Positions 52,591 to 60,887 of a stretch of DNA of 64,000 nt are shown one piece after another. A program made the translations under genes and the position numbers. Source of the stretch: Pararobbsia silviterrae (lineage in GTDB: Bacteria > Pseudomonadota > Gammaproteobacteria > Burkholderiales > Burkholderiaceae). Position 1 is the first letter of the stretch. Each line of letters opens with the position of its first letter. The DNA is taken from positions 216,971 to 280,970 of the forward strand of contig NZ_RBZU01000009.1 in NCBI RefSeq assembly GCF_003628125.1, read 5' to 3'. Under the pieces are notes generated by a model. That model made no database searches. It saw only the letters and a list, made by a program, of their open reading frames with translations, and had not been told where the DNA came from.

Positions 52591-53871
52591 ATGGACTGTC
52601 TGATACGGCATGCGACGCTCGCGGACGGTCGCGAAGAGATCGATATCGGCATTGAGAACGGCCGCATTTGCGCCGTCGAACCGCGTCTGGCGGCGTCTGC
52701 CCGCCGAGAGGTGGATGTCGCGGGGGCGCTGGTCACGGCGCCGTTCGTCGATGCGCACTTCCATATGGATGCGACGCTCTCGTACGGCCTGCCGCGCGTC
52801 AATCGATCGGGCACGCTGCTCGAAGGGATCGCGCTCTGGGGCGAACTCAAACCGACGCTGACGCAGGATGCGCTCGTCGCGCGCGCGTTGCAGTACTGCG
52901 ATTGGGCCGTCGCACGCGGTCTGTTGGCCGTGCGGTCTCATGTCGATGTCTGCGACCCGCGCCTGCTTGCGGTCGACGCGCTGCTCGAGGTCAAGCGTCG
53001 CGTCGCGCCTTACCTCGATTTGCAGCTCGTCGCGTTTCCGCAAGATGGCGTATTGCGCAGTCCGGGGGCGTTCGACAACCTCAAGCGCGCGATCGAGCGC
53101 GGCGTCGACGTGGTCGGCGGGATTCCCCATTTCGAACGCACGACGGCCGACGGCGCGGAGTCCGTGCGTCTGCTCTGCGAGTACGCGGCCGAGCGCGGCT
53201 TGCGTGTCGACATGCATTGCGACGAATCGGACGATCCGCTCTCGCGCCATATCGAAACGCTCGCCGCACAGACTTACCGGCTCGGCATGCAGGGCCGCGT
53301 CACCGGCTCGCACCTCACCTCGATGCATTCGATGGACAACTACTACGTGAGCAAGCTGCTGCCGCTGATGCGCGAGGCGGGCGTCGCGGCGATCGCGAAT
53401 CCGTTGATCAACATCACGCTGCAGGGCCGCTCCGACACGTATCCGAAACGGCGCGGCATGACGCGCGTGCCAGAGATGCTCGCGGCCGGCATCGACGTCG
53501 CGTTCGGCCAGGATTGCGCAATGGATCCGTGGTACAGCTTCGGCTCGGGCGACATGCTCGAAGTCGCGCACATGGGCTTGCATGTCGCGCAAATGACGGG
53601 CGTCGAAGCGAGCAAGGCGTGCTTTCGCGCCGTGACGGATACACCCGCGAAGATCCTCGGGCTCGAAGGGTACGGCATCGCGCCCGGATGTCATGCGGAT
53701 CTCGTCGTGCTCGACGCGCGCGATCCGATCGAGGCCATTCGACTTCGCGCGGCGCGCACGCTCGTCATGCGCCGCGGACGCGTGATCAGCGAGGCGCCCG
53801 CGAATCGTTCGACACTGTCGCTTGAAGGCCGACCGTCGACAGTCGATTTCCGGCTGCCGAAGCGCCACTGA
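52591..53871 (+). CDS. codA: Cytosine deaminase
   Basis: A 426-residue amidohydrolase, one residue shorter than E. coli CodA. The metal ligands are visible: His56 and His58 in VDAHFHMD, the DMHCDESDD segment with the third His and the catalytic Glu, and FGQDCAMDPWYSF with the metal Asp. It deaminates cytosine to uracil in pyrimidine salvage; some relatives act on creatinine or isoguanine. GGAG lies about eight bases before ATG 52591. No permease (codB) is adjacent. It converges with prlC across 184 gene-free bases. Confidence 0.92.
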   Translation: MDCLIRHATLADGREEIDIGIENGRICAVEPRLAASARREVDVAGALVTAPFVDAHFHMDATLSYGLPRVNRSGTLLEGIALWGELKPTLTQDALVARALQYCDWAVARGLLAVRSHVDVCDPRLLAVDALLEVKRRVAPYLDLQLVAFPQDGVLRSPGAFDNLKRAIERGVDVVGGIPHFERTTADGAESVRLLCEYAAERGLRVDMHCDESDDPLSRHIETLAAQTYRLGMQGRVTGSHLTSMHSMDNYYVSKLLPLMREAGVAAIANPLINITLQGRSDTYPKRRGMTRVPEMLAAGIDVAFGQDCAMDPWYSFGSGDMLEVAHMGLHVAQMTGVEASKACFRAVTDTPAKILGLEGYGIAPGCHADLVVLDARDPIEAIRLRAARTLVMRRGRVISEAPANRSTLSLEGRPSTVDFRLPKRH

Positions 53872-54055
53872 CCGCGAACGGGTCATCGGACACGGTCGGC
53901 GCCGCATCGGGAACACGGCGCCGGCCTAACACAACACTCCGGCACAACACACCGGCACAACACGACGCGCGCTCAACTGGCACGCACGCTAGCATGCACA
54001 CGATAGGCACGAGCGACCCCGCAGCGTGCGGAGGATCGCCCGTGCCGTGCCTCGT

Positions 54056-56209
54056 TCAGTGCACGTCCTCGGTCATGCCGTTGTGGCGAAGCAGGGCGTC
54101 GATGCTCGGCTCGCGGCCGCGGAACGCCTTGAACGATTCCATCGCCGGACGGCTGCCGCCGACTTCGAGAATCTCGGCGCGATAGCGCGCACCCGTATCC
54201 GCATCGAGCACGCTCGCCTGCGTCGCGCGCGCGGCTTCCTCGAACGCCGCATAGGCGTCCGCCGACAGGACTTCGGCCCACTTGTAGCTGTAATAGCCCG
54301 CCGCGTAACCGCCCGCGAAGATATGGCTGAACGTGTTCGGCCAGCGCGAGATCGGAGACTGCGGAATCACGTGATACTGCTCGTTGACCTCGCGCGCGAA
54401 GTCCGTGATGGTCTTCCCGGGCGCGCTCGCGCCGCCTGCCCTAGCCGATGCGCCGGTCGTATCGGCTTGCGCGGCGACCGTCTCCGGATCCTGTGTATGG
54501 ACGCGGATGTCGAACATCGCGAACACGATCTGACGCAGCGTCTGGAGTCCGCTCTGATAGTTCTTCGCGGCCACCATCTTGTCGTAGAGCGCGCGCGGAA
54601 GCGGCGCCTGCGTGTCCACGTGCGCGGTCATCGATTCGAGCACGTCCCATTCCCAGCAGAAGTTCTCCATGAACTGCGACGGCAGTTCGACCGCATCCCA
54701 CTCGACGCCGTTGATGCCCGACACCGCAAGCTCGTCGACGGCCGTCAGCATATGGTGGATCCCGTGTCCGAACTCGTGGAACAGCGTGATCACTTCGTCA
54801 TGCGTGAACAGCGCCGGCTTGCCGCCGATCGGCGCCGAGAAGTTGCAGTTCAGATAGGCCACGGGCGTTTGAAGGCGGCCGCCGGGCAGCTTGCGCCGCG
54901 AGCGCGCGTCGTCCATCCACGCGCCGCCGCGCTTGCCTTCGCGCGCATAGAGATCGAGGTAGAACTGCGCGACGAGCTTGCCGTCAGGGTTCTCGATGCG
55001 GAAAAAGCGCACGTCCGGGTGCCAGGTTTCGGCCTGATCAGGCCGGATCGTCACGCCGAACAGCGACTGCGCGACGTTGAACAGGCCCTGGAGCACGGCT
55101 TGTTCGGGGAAGTATTGCTTGACCTCCTGTTCGGAGAACGCATATCGCTTCTGGCGCAGCTTTTCGGACGCATAGGCGACGTCCCACGGCTCGAGTTCGG
55201 CGATGCCGATCTCGGTGGCGGCGAACGCGCGAAGTTCGAGCCAGTCCTTGTCCGCATGCGCACGTGCGCGATGCGCGAGGTCCTCGAGGAAGTCCACGAC
55301 TTGCGCGGGCGACTCGGCCATCTTCGGCGCGAGCGACACTTCCGCGAAGTTCCGGTAGCCGAGCATCTGCGCCTCTTCGCGGCGCAGCGCGAGCTGCTCG
55401 CGCACGATGTCCGTGTTATCCCACTCGGGATTGCCGTCACCGTATTGCGCGCCGAGTTCCGAGGCGCGCGTCACGTAGGCACGGTACATCGCCTCGCGCA
55501 GCGGCCGGTGTTCGGCGTACTGCTGAACCGGAAAATACGACGGGAAGTGCAGCGTGAACTTCCAGCCGGCCTGACGCTTCGGATCGGCGTCGCGCGCGGC
55601 CGCTTCATGCGCCGCGGCGCGCACGTCGTCGGGCAATCCGACGAGTTCGGCTTCGTTGGTGACCCAGTAGGCGTAGGCGTTCGTCGCATCGAGCACGTGG
55701 TCGGAGAACGCCTTGCCCAGTTCGGCCTGACGTTCCTGGATCTGCGCGAAGCGCGGCTTGCGGTCTTCGGGCAGTTCCGCGCCCGACAAGCGGAAATCGC
55801 GCAGTGCGTCGTCGATGACCTTGCGCCGTGCCGCGGACAGCGTCGCGAAGGCCGGGCTCGCCGCGATGCCCTTGTACTTCTCGTAGAGCGCGAGATTCTG
55901 GCCGACGCTCGACCAGAACTCGGTCACGCGCGGCAGGTTCTCGCCATAGACTTCGCGCAGCTCGGGCGTGTCGGCGACCCCGTTCAGATGGCCGACGACG
56001 CCCCAGGCGCGCGCGAACGGTTCTGTCGTGCGTTCGAGCGCGACGACCACGTCGTCCCACGTCGCGGGCGTGTCGGGCGCGGAGACCGCATCGACCGCGA
56101 CTTGCGCGTCGGCAAGCAGCGTGTCGATGGCGGGCGTCACGTGTTCGGGGCGGACTTGAGCAAAGCGCGGCAGGTCGGAAAAGTCGAGAAGCGGATTGGC
56201 TGCGTTCAT
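54056..56209 (-). CDS. prlC: Oligopeptidase A, M3 family metallopeptidase
   Basis: A 717-residue cytoplasmic zinc endopeptidase of the thimet oligopeptidase family that degrades short peptides, including cleaved signal peptides. The zinc motif HEFGHGIHH is at 478-486, with the third ligand in the downstream segment SQFMENFCWEWDVLE. There is no signal peptide. It starts 118 bases after folD on the same strand. An Ala/Gly-rich insertion (TTGASARAGGASAPG, about residues 585-600) is unusual for the family. Confidence 0.95.
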   Translation of the reverse strand: MNAANPLLDFSDLPRFAQVRPEHVTPAIDTLLADAQVAVDAVSAPDTPATWDDVVVALERTTEPFARAWGVVGHLNGVADTPELREVYGENLPRVTEFWSSVGQNLALYEKYKGIAASPAFATLSAARRKVIDDALRDFRLSGAELPEDRKPRFAQIQERQAELGKAFSDHVLDATNAYAYWVTNEAELVGLPDDVRAAAHEAAARDADPKRQAGWKFTLHFPSYFPVQQYAEHRPLREAMYRAYVTRASELGAQYGDGNPEWDNTDIVREQLALRREEAQMLGYRNFAEVSLAPKMAESPAQVVDFLEDLAHRARAHADKDWLELRAFAATEIGIAELEPWDVAYASEKLRQKRYAFSEQEVKQYFPEQAVLQGLFNVAQSLFGVTIRPDQAETWHPDVRFFRIENPDGKLVAQFYLDLYAREGKRGGAWMDDARSRRKLPGGRLQTPVAYLNCNFSAPIGGKPALFTHDEVITLFHEFGHGIHHMLTAVDELAVSGINGVEWDAVELPSQFMENFCWEWDVLESMTAHVDTQAPLPRALYDKMVAAKNYQSGLQTLRQIVFAMFDIRVHTQDPETVAAQADTTGASARAGGASAPGKTITDFAREVNEQYHVIPQSPISRWPNTFSHIFAGGYAAGYYSYKWAEVLSADAYAAFEEAARATQASVLDADTGARYRAEILEVGGSRPAMESFKAFRGREPSIDALLRHNGMTEDVH

Positions 56210-56327
56210 GGTCGGTCCAGTGCGGAATGATGGGGCCTGTCGTCAATCAGGCCTATCGTCGGCGCAAACATCGTTGCGCGGCCAATCGATTTTTTTGAAC
56301 GGATCGATTGTGCGCGCGCAACACGGT

Positions 56328-57188
56328 TCACGCAGCGGTCGAGGCGGCGCGCTCGGCCGATTCGATCGTGTTGACGAGCAGCATCGTGATCGTCATCGGC
56401 CCGACACCGCCGGGAACCGGCGTAATGAGGCCCGCGACGTCCTTGACGCGCTCGAAGTCGACGTCGCCGCAAAGCTTGCCTTCGTCGTTGCGGTTCATGC
56501 CGACGTCGATCACGGTTGCGCCCGGCTTGATCATGTCGGCCTTCACGAGATCGCGTTGGCCCGTCGCCGCGATCACGATGTCGGCGGTGCGCGTGATCGC
56601 GCCCATGTCGCGCGTCTTGCTGTTGCAGATCGTGACCGTGGCGCCCGCGTTGACGAGCAGCATCGCCATCGGCTTGCCGACGATGTTCGAACGTCCGATC
56701 ACGACCGCGTGCGCGCCCGACGTCGGGACGCCGTACGCCTCGAACATCTTCATGACGCCGTACGGCGTGCAGGGCCGGAACAGCGGCTGCCCGGTCATCA
56801 GGGCGCCCGCATTCGAAATATGGAACCCGTCGACGTCCTTCTCGGGTGCGATCGACTCGATGATCTTGTGCGCGTCGATATGGGGCGGCAGCGGCAGTTG
56901 GACGAGGATGCCGTGGATCCTCGGGTCACGATTGAGCGCATCGATCCGTTCGAGCAGCGCGGCCTCGGACAGATCGGCGGGCAGACGGTCGCAGACCGAA
57001 TAAAAGCCGTTGTCCTCGCACGCCTTGATCTTGTTGCGGACATAGACCTGGCTCGCGGGGTTCTCGCCGACGAGCACGACCGCGAGGCCGGGCTGGTGGC
57101 CGCGCTCGGTGAGCGCCGCCGCGCGCTGCGCGACTTCGGTTCGGATATGTTTGGAAAGGGCGATGCCGTCGATGAGCTTGGCTGTCAT
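56328..57188 (-). CDS. folD: Bifunctional methylenetetrahydrofolate dehydrogenase/cyclohydrolase
   Basis: 286 residues, the normal FolD length, from ATG 57188. The catalytic Lys lies in [14 protein letters not shown], then the conserved '[19 protein letters not shown]', PEKDVDGFH, the nucleotide-binding [14 protein letters not shown] and the C-terminal [11 protein letters not shown]. It interconverts 5,10-methylene-, methenyl- and 10-formyl-tetrahydrofolate with NADP(H). Between it and the response-regulator gene lie 250 bases without a gene. Confidence 0.97.
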   Translation of the reverse strand: MTAKLIDGIALSKHIRTEVAQRAAALTERGHQPGLAVVLVGENPASQVYVRNKIKACEDNGFYSVCDRLPADLSEAALLERIDALNRDPRIHGILVQLPLPPHIDAHKIIESIAPEKDVDGFHISNAGALMTGQPLFRPCTPYGVMKMFEAYGVPTSGAHAVVIGRSNIVGKPMAMLLVNAGATVTICNSKTRDMGAITRTADIVIAATGQRDLVKADMIKPGATVIDVGMNRNDEGKLCGDVDFERVKDVAGLITPVPGGVGPMTITMLLVNTIESAERAASTAA

Positions 57189-57438
57189 GGGCGCGAGGAA
57201 AGTCTGGAAAGAGGGCGGAAGTCGGATCGCGGATCCGTCTCGATGAGACGCTCGGTGCGTCGTCGGCGGTCCGCGCACGGCGCGGGGACCGCTCCCCGCG
57301 AGGCGAGACGCGCCGCTCGGAGTCTCGGACGAGTGCGCAATTCCCGTGCCGCCGCAACGGCACGGAGTCCGACATTATAGCGATGCGGACCCGCGAGACG
57401 CACGCGCGGGCGCTCGAGGCGGGCCCGGCCGAAAGCGC

Positions 57439-58065
57439 TTACTTTTTCGACAGCGCGAGTCGCAGCAGGTCGGCGACCGTGTTGACGTTGAGCTTTTCCA
57501 TGATGTTCGCGCGGTGCGCCTCGACCGTCTTGATGCTGATGCCGAGATCGTCGGCGATCTGCTTGTTCAGACGGCCGGCGATGATGCGTTCGAGCACCTG
57601 GTGCTCGCGCGCGGTCAGCTTGCCGAGGCGTTCGGCCGCCGCCTTCTGGATCTGCTGCTCGCCGCTCTCGGCCCGGGCCTTGTCGAGCATCCGCTCGACG
57701 AGCTTGCGCAGCTCGGCTTCGTCGAACGGCTTCTCGATAAAGTCCATCGCGCCTTTCTTCATCGTCGAGACGGCCATCGGCACGTCGCCGTGACCCGTCA
57801 CGAAGATGATCGGCAGCGAGACGTTGTCCGCGATGAGGCGCTCCTGCAATTCGAGGCCGCTCATCCCCTGCATGCGCACGTCGAGGATCAGGCAGCCGAC
57901 GCCGGCCGCGGCGGACGGATAGGCGTCGAGAAACTGCTCGGCGCTCGCATACGTCTGCACGCGGTAGCCATTGGCTTCGAGGAGCCAGCGTAACGAATCA
58001 CGGACGGCTTCGTCATCGTCAACGACGAAGACGGTTTCGGCGGTGGTGGTCACTGGACTGCTCAT
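57439..58065 (-). CDS. FixJ-family response regulator
   Basis: A 208-residue NarL/FixJ-type regulator. The receiver domain has acidic pocket VVDDDE and phospho-acceptor Asp62 in LILDVRMQGMSG, then TGHGDVPMAVSTMKKGAMDF and EKPF. The C-terminal LuxR-type helix-turn-helix is LTAREHQVLERIIAGRLNKQ followed by IADDLGISIKTVEAHRANIM. It overlaps the kinase stop by four bases (ATGA), so it is its cognate regulator. It is encoded divergently from aceE; whether it controls pyruvate dehydrogenase is unknown. Confidence 0.94.
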   Translation of the reverse strand: MSSPVTTTAETVFVVDDDEAVRDSLRWLLEANGYRVQTYASAEQFLDAYPSAAAGVGCLILDVRMQGMSGLELQERLIADNVSLPIIFVTGHGDVPMAVSTMKKGAMDFIEKPFDEAELRKLVERMLDKARAESGEQQIQKAAAERLGKLTAREHQVLERIIAGRLNKQIADDLGISIKTVEAHRANIMEKLNVNTVADLLRLALSKK

Positions 58066-60608
58066 AGTTCTCCCGTTGCGGTGGTGAGGGTCGGGGCCTG
58101 CGCGCCGTCGCCCGATATGGCTTCGGAGTCGACCGTGAGCGGCAGGCAGAAATGAAACGTACAACCAAGAATGCTTCCGTCGGCGGCGATGTTGTTTTCG
58201 ACCCAGAGCCGACCCCGGTGCGACTCGATGATCGATCGGCAAATATTGAGTCCCATGCCCATCCCGTCCGATTTCGTGCTGTAGAACGGCTCGAACAGCC
58301 GCTCCGCAGTCGCCTCGTCGACACCCGGGCCCTGGTCGACGACACTGATCACGACCGTGTCGACATCGATCCGGACCAGCACGCGAATCACCGCATCGAT
58401 CGCGTCGGGCTTGTTTTCATGCATCGCCTCGGCGGCGTTCTTGAGCAAATTCACCAGGACTTGCTCGATCAGCACCGGATCCACATAAATGATCGGCAGG
58501 CGCGCGCGCATGTCGGTCACGATCCGGATACGCCGTTTGCGTGTCTCCAACTCGGCCAGTCCCACGGCGTCCGCGACGATATCGTTGATCTTCGCGCGCT
58601 GACGCTTGGGCTCGCTTCTTTTCACGAATTCCCGGATCCGCTTGATGATCATTCCCGCGCGGATCGCTTGCTGCGACGTTTTTTCGAGCGCCGGCAGCAG
58701 AATATCAGGCGTCGTCTTGCCGGCGCGTACGAGCGCCGTCGTTCCCGAACAATAATTGTTGATCGCCGCCAGCGGCTGGTTCAGCTCATGCGCGAGCGAC
58801 GACGCCATCTCGCCCATCGTCATCAGGCGGCTCGTGAACTGAAGCTTCTCGTCCTGCTGGCGCGCGAGTTCCTGCGCTTGCTTGCGCTGCGTAATATCGG
58901 TCGCAATCTGCATTTGCGCAAGATGGCCGTCGACCCACTGGATGTACTGACGGCGCACTTCGAACCATTTCTGGATCTGCGGCACGTAGACTTCGCGCGC
59001 ATCGGCCGTGCTTTCGGTCAGCGCGGCCGCCGGCAGGCCCGCGTACGTGTCGATCATGTCGATCGAGTCGTTCGAGACCTGCGCGCGGTCGAAGCTCGCG
59101 CCCGCGAGTTCGAGGTGGCCGTCCGAGCGGATCCCGAACAGATGCCGGTAATAGCGGTTCGCGAACAGCAGCTCGGTTTCGTCGGCCGCGAGGACCGAGA
59201 CGGCCGCGTCGAGGCTTTCGAGCACGGTCGTGAACCGTTCGTGCGCCGCCGCGAGCTCCTCGCGCGCGCGCTTGGGCTCGGTGATGTCGGTCATCGACGA
59301 CATCCAGCCGGTCTGCCGGCCGCCGCTGTCGATCAGCGGCGACACATAGAGGCGCGCGTGGAACAGCGAGCCGTCCTTGCGCCGCACGCGAAGTTCGAAC
59401 CCCGACGAAGGCGCCTTGCCGCGCAGCGTCATGTCGAGCTGGCGCTGCATTTCCGGATACGCGTCGCGCGGCCAGTACGGAAACGGCGCGGTCTTGCCGA
59501 CGAGATCCGATTCGTCCCAGCCGGTCATCCGGCAAAAAGCGGGGTTCACGTGCGTGATACGGCCCTGCATATCGAGCACGCGCATGCCGATCAGCACGGA
59601 ATTCTCCATCGCGCGCCGGAAGAACGCCTCGGCATAGAGCGCCTGCTGGGCCTCGAAGCGCTGCCGCGTATGTTTCCAGAGGCTCCAGAGCGACCAGAGC
59701 ACGAAGCAGGAGAGTCCCGCGACAAGCCAGACGAGCGTGTTGTTCGTGAAATTCGTCGCCTGCGGGTACGCGTAGACGCGCACGGATACGCCGTGGCCCG
59801 GCGGTTCGAGCGGCAGGTCGTAGAACGAATCGCGCGGCAGGCGCGGGCGTGTCGACGACGTCGCGAGTTCGCGGCCGCTCGGGTCGGTGATCGAGATCTT
59901 GTACTTCGCCGACAGCTCGGTCGGCAGTTCGTGCGCGAGGATGCCCTCGACCGAGAACACGGCGGCGATCGTGCCGAGGAACTCGCGATCGCGGTAGATC
60001 GGCGTCTGCAGCGTCACGTAGCCGCCGCCGAGATCGTCGTAGATCAGCGGCGAATAGACTTGCCGGCGCGCGTTGCGCGCATCGGCGAAGGCGGCGCGCT
60101 GCGCGTCGAATAACTGGACTTCGCTCAGCGTATTGAGCTGAGAACCGAGCGCGGCCGCCGCCGGGCTGCTATAACGAATTTGACGATCGGGATCGAGCCA
60201 GGTGAGCGCGATGATCTCCGGGTGCGCCTGCAGCACTTCATTGGCCATCTGGTCGAAGTACGGCGCATCGCGGCGTCCGGCGCCGATGTCGCGCGCGAGC
60301 GCCGCCGCGTGTTCCTGCGCGCTCGTCAGCGACAAGCGGATCTGCTGCTGCGCCCACGCGACGTTCCGGTAGAGCGTGTCTTCCTGCTGTTGCTGCTCGC
60401 GGCGATTCAGGCTCCAGAGAATCAGGCTCATCACGATCAGGAAAACCACGATCGAAACGACCGGCGTCAGCAGGTAAGAATTGAGCCACCACGGACCGTA
60501 ATGCCAACGGGATTGCAGCCCGCCGGGTCTTGAACCGGGGGTGCGACGGGGCGGTGCGACGGACCGGCGGGTCCGCGCGAGAATCCGTTTGATAAACATG
60601 AGGGCCAT
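58062..60608 (-). CDS. PAS-domain membrane sensor histidine kinase
   Basis: 848 residues. A membrane helix (LLTPVVSIVVFLIVMSLILW, about 47-66) is followed by a periplasmic sensor of about 200 residues and a second helix (TLVWLVAGLSCFVLWSLWSL). Two PAS domains follow (one with RVLDMQGRITHVNPAFCRMT), then a DHp helix 'SSLAHELNQPLAAINNY' with His607 and a GHKL ATPase domain (LLKNAAEAM, VVDQGPGVD, GMGMGLNICRS). This is the DctB/FixL-like plan of kinases paired with FixJ regulators. The ligand is not predictable. The start ATG 60608 has no strong ribosome site; another ATG lies three codons on. Confidence 0.93.
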   Translation of the reverse strand: MALMFIKRILARTRRSVAPPRRTPGSRPGGLQSRWHYGPWWLNSYLLTPVVSIVVFLIVMSLILWSLNRREQQQQEDTLYRNVAWAQQQIRLSLTSAQEHAAALARDIGAGRRDAPYFDQMANEVLQAHPEIIALTWLDPDRQIRYSSPAAAALGSQLNTLSEVQLFDAQRAAFADARNARRQVYSPLIYDDLGGGYVTLQTPIYRDREFLGTIAAVFSVEGILAHELPTELSAKYKISITDPSGRELATSSTRPRLPRDSFYDLPLEPPGHGVSVRVYAYPQATNFTNNTLVWLVAGLSCFVLWSLWSLWKHTRQRFEAQQALYAEAFFRRAMENSVLIGMRVLDMQGRITHVNPAFCRMTGWDESDLVGKTAPFPYWPRDAYPEMQRQLDMTLRGKAPSSGFELRVRRKDGSLFHARLYVSPLIDSGGRQTGWMSSMTDITEPKRAREELAAAHERFTTVLESLDAAVSVLAADETELLFANRYYRHLFGIRSDGHLELAGASFDRAQVSNDSIDMIDTYAGLPAAALTESTADAREVYVPQIQKWFEVRRQYIQWVDGHLAQMQIATDITQRKQAQELARQQDEKLQFTSRLMTMGEMASSLAHELNQPLAAINNYCSGTTALVRAGKTTPDILLPALEKTSQQAIRAGMIIKRIREFVKRSEPKRQRAKINDIVADAVGLAELETRKRRIRIVTDMRARLPIIYVDPVLIEQVLVNLLKNAAEAMHENKPDAIDAVIRVLVRIDVDTVVISVVDQGPGVDEATAERLFEPFYSTKSDGMGMGLNICRSIIESHRGRLWVENNIAADGSILGCTFHFCLPLTVDSEAISGDGAQAPTLTTATGEL

Positions 60609-60709
60609 TGTAGCTTACGGCCCGCCCAAGCCCGCAATTAAAGGGATTCCGGCATTTTGCCCATTGTCGTGTTTGCGGATTTTCGTATTGCGCCGCAATA
60701 GTTTTTCGC

Positions 60710-60732
60710 ATTGTGATATGCAATATCGCAAT
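60710..60732. promoter_or_regulatory. AT-rich inverted repeat between kinase and aceE genes
   Basis: ATTGTGATAT-GCA-ATATCGCAAT, a dyad with nine of ten arm positions matching, sits in an AT-rich pocket of the 279-base divergent region. It lies just upstream of the candidate aceE promoter and could be a regulator site. No match to the enterobacterial PdhR site was seen. Confidence 0.45.
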
Positions 60733-60745
60733 TTGAAAATAGTGC

Positions 60746-60775
60746 TTGCTCTCCCAATTGTCCGCTCTTTAGAAT
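60746..60775 (+). promoter_or_regulatory. Candidate sigma-70 promoter of aceE
   Basis: TTGCTC (60746-60751) and TAGAAT (60770-60775) are separated by 18 bases. This gives a leader of roughly 105 bases before the aceE start. Prediction from consensus only. Confidence 0.5.
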
Positions 60776-60887
60776 CGCTTCCGTTCGCTGTAGTCGCGCA
60801 GGCTTGGGGGCGTGCGCGATAGATCCGAAACAACGGAGTTGCCGGTGTGCCACACGATGGTCGCCGGGCTCATACCAGGAGACGATG

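Noticed and set aside
53915..53975. CCGGCACAACAC direct repeat after codA
   Set aside because: Two short adjacent copies without dyad or T tract; too little to assign a function.
54026..56230. 734-codon open frame on the plus strand opposite prlC
   Set aside because: prlC has the intact zinc motif and family length; the opposite frame shows only Arg-rich low-complexity sequence.
58152..60113. 653-codon plus-strand frame opposite the histidine kinase
   Set aside because: The kinase is unequivocal by H, N and G boxes; the other frame has no recognisable domain.
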